In this document: piece by piece, positions 53,191 to 61,084 of the stretch | How the letters are laid out: each line of letters starts with the position of its first letter | How positions within the stretch are numbered: position 1 is the stretch's first letter | Assembly (NCBI GenBank): GCA_900472605.1 | Contig: UCJD01000004.1 | Coordinates: 44,066-108,065 of the forward strand | DNA length: 64,000 bases | Direction: 5' to 3' | From: Hyphomicrobiales bacterium | Lineage (GTDB): Bacteria > Pseudomonadota > Alphaproteobacteria > Rhizobiales > Rhizobiaceae | Program-made: the position numbers and the translations under genes | The notes under the pieces: generated by a model | The model's database searches: none | Seen by the model: the letters and a program-made list of their open reading frames with translations, nothing else | What the model was told of the DNA's origin: nothing

Positions 53191-53710
53191 TAAAGACGGG
53201 TGCCGGGCTACGATTGCCCCGGGTCTTCCAATGATTGTCCGGCAACTGTCGAAATTGCGGGTAGCGTGGCAATGGCGTCTTTGGCACTGTCGTCCGCCAA
53301 CAGCCTTGGCGGTGGACGCAGCGCAAATGCCCCAAAGCTGGGTTCCGGCATAGACTGTCGTAACCCCACCGAAAGCACTCAGACAACGGCTATTGCTACC
53401 GCGCACCCTGATCATCTGCCACCCATCCCCCAACGAGTGGCCATCGTGCCATCTTTCGTGCTGCAGGGAACGACGGCAATCAGTAGTATGCAGAAAAGCG
53501 GTTTGTACTTCGTTTTGATTACGGGGTGCGAAGTGTTCTAGCTGGATTTTATTTGAGTATCTGTGCCGATATGTTTTCGTTACTTCGTATGTAATGAAGC
53601 TGAGATCGGCGCTGCTGGCATTCCAACGCCAGCGAAAAACGCGAATAGCGGCCGGATGCATCGCGCAAAAGCAGCCGCGACAATTCGCTCAAGCCTTTGA
53701 ACTTGCCGAG
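53191..53710. other. Long non-coding gap before topoisomerase IB
   Basis: About 520 bases without a credible gene. GC3 signal is weak in all six frames and the ORFs present lack ribosome binding sites. The part near 53520-53600 is AT-richer and may hold the promoter of the minus-strand secretion operon. No repeats, RNA-like structures or mobile-element ends were recognised. Confidence 0.4.
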
Positions 53711-53736
53711 GGAACTGAATCCTTGTCCGCGGTGTT
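53711..53736 (+). promoter_or_regulatory. EcfG-type promoter before topoisomerase IB
   Basis: GGAAC (53711-53715) and TGTT (53733-53736) are 17 bases apart, fitting the EcfG/RpoE2 consensus GGAAC-N16/17-CGTT with one mismatch. Transcription would begin almost at the ATG at 53745, implying a leaderless or near-leaderless mRNA and excluding the TTG start at 53697. Confidence 0.45.
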
Positions 53737-53744
53737 TCTGCGAC

Positions 53745-54803
53745 ATGGACCAAGCGATCAATCAACGGGATATCACTGTCGCATCATTGGCGTCGTCTCG
53801 ACTGGTTTACACCACGGATATCGAGAGCGGCATCACGCGAAAGGCAGGAAAAAACGGCTTCCTCTACTATGCTCCCGATGGCCGCAGAATTACGGATAGC
53901 GTTGAAATTTCGCGCCTGAATGCGCTGGCGATCCCGCCCGCTTATGTCGATGTTCGCATATCTCCCAATCCTCTCTCGCATCTACAGGCCGTCGGTATCG
54001 ATGCGCGTGGACGAAGGCAGTATCGCTATCATCCGGAATGGCATTCGGAGCGCGCTCGCGCCAAGTTCGACCAGCTGCTTGAGTTCGGCGAGCACCTGCC
54101 CGATATACGCGAGCGTGTCGATGCAGACCTGCGTACACGCGCAATGACTATGGACAAGGCGTTGGCCACCATCGTCTGGATGCTCGACAATCTCTATATT
54201 CGCATAGGAAATGCCGCATATGCGGAGGATAACGGCTCGTTCGGCCTGACGACCTTACGCAGGCGGCACGTCAAGATCGAAGGCTCCAGCGTGAAGTTCC
54301 GCTTCAAGGGAAAGTCTGGCAAGGAATGGAATCTGGCGCACACGGATCGACGGATCGCGCGCGTCATCCGGAGCCTGCAGGAGCTTCCGGGGCAGCAGTT
54401 GTTTCAATATGTTTGCGAGGACGGAAGCCGTCGGCAGATATCGTCGCAGGACGTTAACGAATATATCCGGGAAGTGTCGGGCGCCGAGTTCAGCTCCCGC
54501 CAGTTTCGAACATGGGGCGCGACCTGCGCCGCCGTCACTGCCTTTACACCCTTGGAAGTCGCCGCTACCGAGACCGCGATTGCGCGGCAGATGAATGAGG
54601 TGATCGACGCGGTTGCGGTCATGCTCGTCAATACGCGCGCGGTCTGTCGATCGTCCTATATCCATCCGGCGGTGTTCGAAGAGTTCAAGGCAGGCAGGTT
54701 GGGCCAGCTGCTGCGGGCCAGACCAACACGAAGCAAACGCTTGTTGATGTGGATGGATGCCGAAGAGGCTCGTGTGCTGGGGTGGCTAAAATCGGTGTCT
54801 TGA
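53745..54803 (+). CDS. DNA topoisomerase IB (poxvirus/bacterial type), 352 aa
   Basis: Relaxes supercoiled DNA by a 3'-phosphotyrosyl intermediate. The N-terminal domain includes GFLYYAPDGRRI and RLNALAIPPAYVDVRISPNPLSHLQAVGIDARGRRQYRYH, typical of bacterial TopIB. Catalytic residues are visible: Arg/Lys around RFKGKSGKEWNL, Arg in RQFRTWGAT, and the nucleophilic Tyr in CRSSYIHPAV. Length is normal. The start ATG has no good SD; an EcfG-like promoter ends nine bases before it. It lies next to trehalose genes that also carry an EcfG-type promoter, suggesting stress expression. Confidence 0.92.
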   Translation: MDQAINQRDITVASLASSRLVYTTDIESGITRKAGKNGFLYYAPDGRRITDSVEISRLNALAIPPAYVDVRISPNPLSHLQAVGIDARGRRQYRYHPEWHSERARAKFDQLLEFGEHLPDIRERVDADLRTRAMTMDKALATIVWMLDNLYIRIGNAAYAEDNGSFGLTTLRRRHVKIEGSSVKFRFKGKSGKEWNLAHTDRRIARVIRSLQELPGQQLFQYVCEDGSRRQISSQDVNEYIREVSGAEFSSRQFRTWGATCAAVTAFTPLEVAATETAIARQMNEVIDAVAVMLVNTRAVCRSSYIHPAVFEEFKAGRLGQLLRARPTRSKRLLMWMDAEEARVLGWLKSVS

Positions 54804-54861
54804 ACCGGTGCGTGCGTTTTCGGTCCGATAGGAAAGCCCGGCGATCCTGCTCGTCACTAGA

Positions 54862-56637
54862 CTAGCGATTGACGCTCCAGAAGACCGACCATGGCGACAG
54901 GTTTCCGCCAGACGAAGAGCCGAGATTGAAGATCGTATAGGCATCTTCCACCTCGGTGTCCGACGCAATCGGCTCGTTCCCAAGGTTCGCCCGCAGGCGC
55001 AATCGGCCGCCGTCATCCGTGGGCCAGTCGACGGCAATGGTCGTGAAGCTGGATCCGGAGACGATTTCGCCGCGGCACATCCCGGCCAGAAGGGGAACGA
55101 TCTCGTGGTGGCGGATCGCGAGAAGCGAAGTGTAGAAAGCGTACATGTCATTGTCGAAGGGCTCGAAGAGGTTGGACCAATCAAGCTTGGCCATCTCGAA
55201 TGTCGATGGTGCAGTCGGATCCAGCAGGTCGTCCGTGTCGAAGCCTGGCAACCGCGAGAGTTCTTCGCGGCGTCCCTTACGCACCATCTCGTTCAGCTCT
55301 TCGTTGAGGTCGCAGAAATAAGGAAACGATTCCCGCGCGCGCCATTCCTCGCCCATGAACAACATCGGTATCTGCGGCGCCAAGAGATAGACTGCAGCCA
55401 TAGCCTTCACCACGTGAACGGGTTGCGCGGCGATGATCCGGTCTCCCATCGCCCGGTTGCCGATTTGATCGTGGTTCTGGATGAAGGAGACGAAGGCCGT
55501 TGGCGGCAGCTCGCTCGTGCTCTTGCCCCTGTTTTCACCGCGATAGGGCATGTGCTGGCCTTGGAACACAAATCCCTCCGCGAGCGACCGCGCGATCGCT
55601 TCGCTATTTTCGGCGTAATCGGCATAATAGCCGAAGCGTTCGCCGGTGGCGGCGGCATGGAGCGTGTGGTGGACATCGTCGTTCCATTGTGCGGTAAACA
55701 GGCGTGCTTCGCCGTTGCTCGCGCGCTTCAGGAGATCGCTGTCGTTTTCCTCGTTTTCGACGATCAGGTGAACATGGCGTTCCCCGGCGGCGGCGCGGAC
55801 GCGCCGTGCGAGTTCCAGCAAGAGATGCTCGTCGCTGTCGTCATTGATGGCATGAACGGCATCCAGCCGCAGCCCGTCCAATCTGAAGGCTTTCACCCAG
55901 TAAATGGCATTCTGGATGACGAACTCGCGCATCGGCCGCGCCGTCGCGCCGTCGTAATCGATGCCTTTGCCCCATGGCGTCTTGTGCCGTTCGGTGAATA
56001 GCGGCGCATAGAGAGGCAGGTAATTGCCGTCAGGGCCGAAGTGATTGTAGACGACATCCAGGAACACCGACATCCCGCGTGCGTGTGCCGCATCGACCAG
56101 CGCCATCAGGTGCTCGGGCCGCCCGTAGCTGCTGTCGGGCGCATAGGGTAGTACACCATCGTAGCCCCAGCCGTAACGTCCCGGGAAATCGGCAACCGGC
56201 ATGAGCTGAATTGCCGTTACACCCAGCCGTGCGAGATGATCGAGGCGCCCGAGCGCCGCGAGGAACGTGCCCTCCTCGGTGAAGGTGCCGATGTGCAGTT
56301 CGTAGAGCACCGTTTCTTCCCACGGGCGCCCAAGCCAGGTTTTGGCTTTCCAATGGTGGTCCGCGAGATCGACGACCTCGCTGAACCCATGCACGTCATG
56401 TGGCTGAAACCGCGACGCCGGATCGGGCACCTGCAGGCCGTCGGGGAGAACAAACCGGTAAAGCGCGCCGGCGCCGATGCCAGCGACCTCCAGTTCGTGC
56501 CACCCGTCCGCGAGTTGGCGCATGGGTTGAGGCTCATCATCTTCCAGCTTCAAGAGGACGCTGTCGAGCAGAGGCGCCCAAAGGTGGAAGGTCACGCCGC
56601 TGCCGGAAATGACGGGTCCGAATTGGATATCAGTCAC
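54862..56637 (-). CDS. treZ: Malto-oligosyltrehalose trehalohydrolase, 591 aa
   Basis: GH13 enzyme that releases trehalose from maltooligosyl-trehalose, second step of the TreYZ route. An N-terminal CBM48-like domain (about 1-95, FGPVISGSGVTFHLWAP) precedes the barrel: LDVVYNHFGPDGNYL, GLRLDAVHAI (nucleophile Asp), HLIVENEEND (acid/base Glu) and FIQNHDQIGNRA (conserved Asp). Start taken as the GTG that encodes VTDIQFGP, with AAAGG six bases upstream; an earlier in-frame GTG at 56670 adds 11 residues. It lies about 100 bp after the treY stop and is probably co-transcribed with it. Confidence 0.93.
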   Translation of the reverse strand: MTDIQFGPVISGSGVTFHLWAPLLDSVLLKLEDDEPQPMRQLADGWHELEVAGIGAGALYRFVLPDGLQVPDPASRFQPHDVHGFSEVVDLADHHWKAKTWLGRPWEETVLYELHIGTFTEEGTFLAALGRLDHLARLGVTAIQLMPVADFPGRYGWGYDGVLPYAPDSSYGRPEHLMALVDAAHARGMSVFLDVVYNHFGPDGNYLPLYAPLFTERHKTPWGKGIDYDGATARPMREFVIQNAIYWVKAFRLDGLRLDAVHAINDDSDEHLLLELARRVRAAAGERHVHLIVENEENDSDLLKRASNGEARLFTAQWNDDVHHTLHAAATGERFGYYADYAENSEAIARSLAEGFVFQGQHMPYRGENRGKSTSELPPTAFVSFIQNHDQIGNRAMGDRIIAAQPVHVVKAMAAVYLLAPQIPMLFMGEEWRARESFPYFCDLNEELNEMVRKGRREELSRLPGFDTDDLLDPTAPSTFEMAKLDWSNLFEPFDNDMYAFYTSLLAIRHHEIVPLLAGMCRGEIVSGSSFTTIAVDWPTDDGGRLRLRANLGNEPIASDTEVEDAYTIFNLGSSSGGNLSPWSVFWSVNR

Positions 56638-56738
56638 GCGAGGCCTTTCGACAAATATGATTGGCTGCACTCAACGCGGCGGACGGCGAAAAGTTCGCAG
56701 TAGTGGAGGTGGTCGTTTGTCGCGCTGGTGCGGGCGCA

Positions 56739-59204
56739 CTAGGCGGCCTGCAGCAGCGCCACCGGCTGTGTACCCAGAAGTTGTGCCAGCGGGATTGATG
56801 CCGCAGCGTCGATCGACCTTTCCGTCAGAAGATCGTGTTTCGAACTCTGCAACGCCGCTGGAAAAACGATGGCCGTGTCACCCCAGAACTCGGGACCGGC
56901 ATAAAGTTTTCCCGGCTCCGACTGCCCGAGCATCAGCCGCGGTGTCGCCGTGATCGTGAACGCATCGCCCAGCCGCCGGCCGAATGCGACGACGTGGCGG
57001 CTGCGGCTGCCGGTCACCGAAAGCGGCACATAATCACCATCGGCAAACAAGGCGGGCAGGCGTTTGCGAAGGTTGAGGCCGATCGCGATCATGCGCTGCT
57101 TGAGAGCGGGGACGGCCAGCTCCGAGATCGGCTCCCGCGTTGCCAGCATGCGTGACAACTCTTTGGGGTCGATCGGGCGTCGGTTGTCGGGATCGACGAG
57201 ACTGAAGTCGCAGGCTTCCGACCCCTGATAGATATCGGGCACGCCGGGGGCGGTGAGCTTGATCAGCGTCTGCGACAGGCTGTTCAGGTACCCCGCAGCC
57301 ATCACCGGCCGGAGCGCTTCAGCGAAATCCTCATGAAAGGTCAGGCTGGCGGATGCGGTGAGCGCCGCCGCATAGCTCCTGACCGCCGCCTCATATTGTT
57401 CGTGTGGCACATTCCAGTCCGTCGCGAGCTTCGCCTCGCGCACCGCCTTCTCGGCATAAGCCACGAAACGATCCGTCAGGCCGGCCGCGGCGCCGTCGCG
57501 GAAATCCTCGGGCCATATGCCCACAAGCGCCTGGTATAGCATCCATTCGACATTCGCATCGGGTGTCAGGCCTGCGGGCAGCTCGGTCAGGTGGCTGCGG
57601 TTCATGTCCCGCCAGCGCTCGACCCCGAGCCGCCACACGTCCGGCTCTTCGCTCAGGACATAGAGGCGCGCACGGGCGTCTTCGCCGCGCTTGGTGTCGT
57701 GCGTGGAGGTGGCCGATAGCCCGTGCGGCTGCAGCTTCGCCCTTTGCTGCATCAGCGCGTGAAATGCGTCGATGCCGCCCGCCGGACGGTCGGGCTCGCC
57801 GCCGACTTCGTTGGCCGCCAGCAACAGGTTGTTGCGATAGAACAGCGTGTCTTCCATGGCCTTGGCCATGATGGGGCCACTCAATTGCTGGAAGCGTCGT
57901 TGGAATGCTTCGGCGCGAGGGCCGCTGTCGAGAAGCCCCGCTACGGCGTCCAACGCATCGCGCTCTGCGGTTTGCTTCGCGGCTTCATCCACGGCTTGCG
58001 CGATGAGCCGGCGATCGCTGCCTGACAGTTTCCCCTCGCGCCCATAGGTTCGATAGAAGGGAAACGCGACGAGCAATTCCTTGGTTGCTGTCGAAAGCCG
58101 CTGCTCATCTGCATCGGCCAGAAGCGCATGTGCGATTGCCACGAGCCGGCTCGTCTCGCCCTCGAAGTTGCGCTCGATCATCAGCAGCTTGGCTTGGCGC
58201 AGGCCGGCGGCGAAATCGGCCGTATCCGGCGAGAGGTTGGCATAGGCATCACCAAGCTGCCGGATGCCATCTGGATCGATGAACAGATTGCCGAGCGCCG
58301 AGATGAACTCGTACCCTGTGGTGCCCTCGATCGGCCAGTCGGCCGGCAGTGTCTCGCCATGACCGACAATCTTTTCGGCGACGATATAGATATCGGGGCC
58401 AACGGCTTCACGAAGGCGATCGAGATAGGCCGAGGGATCGGCGAGCCCGTCGATGTGATCGAGCCGCAGCCCCTCGACATGGCCGGAGCGTACCAGGTCG
58501 AGCACCAGCGCATGGCTGTCGGCAAACACCTGCTCGTCCTCGACACGCAGCCCGACCAGCCCGGTGACTTCGAAGAAGCGGCGATAGCTGAGTGTGCTCG
58601 CCGCATCCTGCCAGAACGTCAGCCGCCAGGCCTGTTGGTCGTGAATGCTGGATATGAGCGACCGATCCTTGAGGTCCCCGGTTACTTGCGCAGCGCTTTG
58701 CGGGCTGAGCGGCAATCGGGTCTCGAAATAGGCGAGCGACCAATCGCCGGTTTGCGGATCGCGCAGCAATTCGAACTCGCCATCGGCGAGCGCCTCATTG
58801 AAGCTTTTTCCGAGGATGGGCAGCGTCAGCCGCTGGCTCCAGTCGATATCGAAATGATCGGCATATCGGCTGTCGGCGCCGAATTTCAGGACATCCGCCC
58901 ACCAGGCATTTTCGGTCGAGGCGGCCATGTGGTTCGGCACGATATCGAGGATCAGGCCGAGGCCGTCGGCCTTCAAGGCGGCGCACAGGCGCTCGAAGCC
59001 CTCGTGGCCGCCGATCGCGGGATCGATCGCGTTGCAATCGGTGACGTCATATCCATGCGTCGATCCCGAGGTGGCGGTGAAGATCGGCGAGGCATAGAGA
59101 TGGCTGATACCGAGCGATTTCAGGTAGGGGATGAAATCGATGGCGGCATCGAAGGTCATGCCATCTCGAAATTGCAGCCTGTAGGTCGATGTCGGTATAT
59201 GCAT
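56739..59204 (-). CDS. treY: Maltooligosyl trehalose synthase, 821 aa
   Basis: GH13 enzyme that converts the reducing-end glucose of an alpha-1,4-glucan to an alpha,alpha-1,1 link. It begins MHIPTSTYRLQFRDGMTFDAAIDFIPYLKSLGISHLYASPIF, as TreY proteins do. Barrel motifs: LILDIVPNHMAAS, GLRLDHIDGLADP (nucleophile), YIVAEKIVGHGETLP (acid/base) and SATSTHDTKRGED. Start at 59204 has AGAGG about seven bases upstream; the longer in-frame start at 59231 is rejected. First gene of the treYZ pair, with an EcfG-type promoter at 59235-59260. No treX/glgX is present in the window. Confidence 0.94.
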   Translation of the reverse strand: MHIPTSTYRLQFRDGMTFDAAIDFIPYLKSLGISHLYASPIFTATSGSTHGYDVTDCNAIDPAIGGHEGFERLCAALKADGLGLILDIVPNHMAASTENAWWADVLKFGADSRYADHFDIDWSQRLTLPILGKSFNEALADGEFELLRDPQTGDWSLAYFETRLPLSPQSAAQVTGDLKDRSLISSIHDQQAWRLTFWQDAASTLSYRRFFEVTGLVGLRVEDEQVFADSHALVLDLVRSGHVEGLRLDHIDGLADPSAYLDRLREAVGPDIYIVAEKIVGHGETLPADWPIEGTTGYEFISALGNLFIDPDGIRQLGDAYANLSPDTADFAAGLRQAKLLMIERNFEGETSRLVAIAHALLADADEQRLSTATKELLVAFPFYRTYGREGKLSGSDRRLIAQAVDEAAKQTAERDALDAVAGLLDSGPRAEAFQRRFQQLSGPIMAKAMEDTLFYRNNLLLAANEVGGEPDRPAGGIDAFHALMQQRAKLQPHGLSATSTHDTKRGEDARARLYVLSEEPDVWRLGVERWRDMNRSHLTELPAGLTPDANVEWMLYQALVGIWPEDFRDGAAAGLTDRFVAYAEKAVREAKLATDWNVPHEQYEAAVRSYAAALTASASLTFHEDFAEALRPVMAAGYLNSLSQTLIKLTAPGVPDIYQGSEACDFSLVDPDNRRPIDPKELSRMLATREPISELAVPALKQRMIAIGLNLRKRLPALFADGDYVPLSVTGSRSRHVVAFGRRLGDAFTITATPRLMLGQSEPGKLYAGPEFWGDTAIVFPAALQSSKHDLLTERSIDAAASIPLAQLLGTQPVALLQAA

Positions 59205-59234
59205 CTGTCGCCTCTGGTGGGATCGCGACACAGC

Positions 59235-59260
59235 AACAGCGCCAACGCGCCTTTTGTTCC
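59235..59260 (-). promoter_or_regulatory. EcfG-type promoter of treY
   Basis: On the minus strand GGAAC (59260-59256) is followed after 17 bases by TGTT (59238-59235), one mismatch from the EcfG/RpoE2 consensus. The expected transcription start is near 59228, about 24 bases before the treY ATG and upstream of its AGAGG site. Trehalose synthesis is a known general-stress output in rhizobia. Confidence 0.5.
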
Positions 59261-59289
59261 TCTGGAATTTTCTAAGGCCTTCGAGGCCG

Positions 59290-60066
59290 TCAGAATTTCA
59301 GTGTGATCAGCAACGGCAGGTGATCGGAGGCGCGCCGTGCCAAGGGAGTGGAAATGACGTTGGCGGCGGTCGCTTCGAGGTCCTGCGATAGAAACACGTG
59401 ATCGATCCGCAGCAGCGGAAAGCGGGAAGGAAAGGTCGGCCTCGGCCGCTCCGTCGCGCTCAGCTGAGCGTCACGAAACTGACCGGCCAGCATCCTGTAG
59501 GCCGGCGACAATGGTCGCGCATTGAGGTCGCCGCAGATGACGGATGGTGCTGCGTGAAAATCCGGACTGCCGATCCATGCGTCCGAGAGCAGCGTCCCTA
59601 CCTGCTTAATGCGGTCGATGTTACGCAGGCCGAGATGAGTGTTGAGCACATTGAGCTTTCGTCCACCGGCATCCACCTGTGTCCAGATCGCGCCCCGCGT
59701 CTCGCCGACCGAGGGCAGGGGGCCGGCCTTCATGAGCCGTGTTGGAAACGCGGTCAGAATGGCATCGCCATATTTCTCCTCCTGCACATGCAGAGCCGGG
59801 TGGAAATGGGCCTCCATCTTCAAAAGCGTTGCGATCATATGCGCCTGATCGACACTACCGGTTCGCTTGCGGCCGACATCGAGCTCCTGAAGCGCGATGA
59901 TGTCGGCACCGGATTGCGCGATCACGTCAGCGATCCTGCCGGGGTCAAGCTGCCGGTCGGTGCCGATGCAGCTGTGCACATTGTAGGTGAGGATTCTCAG
60001 TTCCTGATCTTCAGTTTGGTGCGAAGTATCTGTCGATGCGCTCATCAACAGGGAACCCGATTTCAT
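59290..60066 (-). CDS. YbhP-like endonuclease/exonuclease/phosphatase protein, 258 aa
   Basis: Metal-dependent hydrolase of the EEP superfamily (DNase I fold). Motifs in order: LRILTYNVHSCIG (Asn), IIALQELDVGRKR (Glu), NTHLGLR, SVICGDLNARPLSP (Asp and Asn) and SDHLPLL (Asp-His). Length and context match YbhP of the E. coli ybhP-clsB-ybhN cluster; here the ybhN-like gene is divergent and the clsB-like gene converges on that. The start is uncertain: in-frame ATGs exist at 60114, 60081, 60066 and 60045, and none has a strong SD. Biochemical substrate unknown; a phosphoester in the envelope or nucleic acid is possible. Confidence 0.85.
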   Translation of the reverse strand: MKSGSLLMSASTDTSHQTEDQELRILTYNVHSCIGTDRQLDPGRIADVIAQSGADIIALQELDVGRKRTGSVDQAHMIATLLKMEAHFHPALHVQEEKYGDAILTAFPTRLMKAGPLPSVGETRGAIWTQVDAGGRKLNVLNTHLGLRNIDRIKQVGTLLSDAWIGSPDFHAAPSVICGDLNARPLSPAYRMLAGQFRDAQLSATERPRPTFPSRFPLLRIDHVFLSQDLEATAANVISTPLARRASDHLPLLITLKF

Positions 60067-60077
60067 CCTGTTTCGTT
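60052..60077 (+). promoter_or_regulatory. EcfG-type promoter of the ybhN-like gene
   Basis: GGAAC (60052-60056), 17 bases, then CGTT (60074-60077): a perfect match to the EcfG/RpoE2 consensus. The expected start is near 60084, just before the ybhN-like gene. The site is nearly palindromic (GGAAC...GTTCC), so the minus strand also has GGAAC-N17-GGTT, which could serve the divergent endonuclease-like gene. Confidence 0.6.
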
Positions 60078-60100
60078 CCATTGCTGAAAGATCAATCGGA

Positions 60101-61084
60101 ATGAGAATGTTCATGTCGGCGAAGCGTGTCCTTATCAATGCAACCCTGGTTCTCGGACTGCTGCTCGCGGCCTATCTCCTCTACAAGGTCTTCAGTCGTT
60201 ACTCGCTCGACGAGATCACGCAGTCGATTGCCGCCATCCCCGTCTCACGGCTGCTCTCCGGGCTGGGATTCGCAGCACTCTCCTACCTCTGCCTGACCGG
60301 CTTCGATTGGATGGGGCTGCGCTATGCGGGAAAGCCGTTGAGCTATCCGAGGGCGGCGATTGCGTCCTTCACCGGTCTTGCCATCGGCCATAATCTCGGC
60401 GTGGCCGCATTGAGCAGCGGCGCGGTTCGCTATCGTTATTATGCTCGGTGGGGCTTGAGCGCCGAGGAGGTGGCCAAGGTCATTCTGTTTTGCGGTGTCA
60501 CCGTTGGCATTGGGCTGTCGGTCCTTGCCGGGTTGGCGCTGCTGATCAATCCACGCGATGCCGCCAACCTGCTCGCCATGAGCGCCGATGGCCTGTTCAT
60601 GCTGGGCCTAGCGTGCCTCGCCGTCCCGGCCGGTTACGTTGTTCTTGCTGCCACAGTGCGTGCGCCGTTGCGCCTGTGGAAGTGGAGTTTCAAGATTCCG
60701 CGTTTCGAGCTTGCGATCGGACAGGTCGTCATCGGCACGTTGAACTTCGTCTTCGTCGCAGCCTGCCTTCATCAGATGCTGGCGGCGCAGGGCGATGTCA
60801 GTTTCGTGCAGACGGCGACGGCCTTCGTGCTCGCCAACATTGCCATCCTCGTCACCCATGTGCCGGGTGGCCTCGGCGTTCTCGAGGCAACGGTCAGCCA
60901 TGTCTTGCCAGGTGCTGCGTCGATCGGCGCGCTCGTGGCGTTTCGGGTGATCTATTTCATCGTGCCGCTTCTGATCGGCATTCCCGTCTTCGCCATCAGC
61001 GAGGTGGTGATGCGCAAGCGCGGCAAGGCGGCGTCAAAAGATCGCGGCGGCCAGTCGTCCGACGCGCAGGCGCAGCTTCTGTAA
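60101..61084 (+). CDS. UPF0104/YbhN-like membrane protein (LPG synthase TM family), 327 aa
   Basis: Integral inner-membrane protein with about eight hydrophobic helices, from VLINATLVLGLLLAAYLLYKVF to VIYFIVPLLIGIPVFAI. It carries the family marks GLAIGHNLGVAALSSGAVRYRYYARWGLS and VTHVPGGLGVLEATVSHVLPG, as in UPF0104 and the flippase-like half of lysylphosphatidylglycerol synthase. No soluble aminoacyl-transfer domain is present. E. coli YbhN sits beside ClsB and YbhP, as its relatives do here, pointing to a phospholipid or membrane-stress role. ATGs at 60101, 60107 and 60113 are all possible. The 3' end overlaps the converging gene by 51 bp. Confidence 0.88.
   Translation: MRMFMSAKRVLINATLVLGLLLAAYLLYKVFSRYSLDEITQSIAAIPVSRLLSGLGFAALSYLCLTGFDWMGLRYAGKPLSYPRAAIASFTGLAIGHNLGVAALSSGAVRYRYYARWGLSAEEVAKVILFCGVTVGIGLSVLAGLALLINPRDAANLLAMSADGLFMLGLACLAVPAGYVVLAATVRAPLRLWKWSFKIPRFELAIGQVVIGTLNFVFVAACLHQMLAAQGDVSFVQTATAFVLANIAILVTHVPGGLGVLEATVSHVLPGAASIGALVAFRVIYFIVPLLIGIPVFAISEVVMRKRGKAASKDRGGQSSDAQAQLL

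Noticed and set aside
53200..53541. Plus-strand open frame of 113 codons before topoisomerase IB
   Set aside because: No SD, no GC3 bias, Ser/Ala-rich random composition, and it overlaps the region that should promote the opposite operon.
60036..60138. Longest start of the endonuclease-like gene (60138)
   Set aside because: It would extend across the divergent promoter and the start of the ybhN-like gene, and the added residues are not typical of YbhP proteins.
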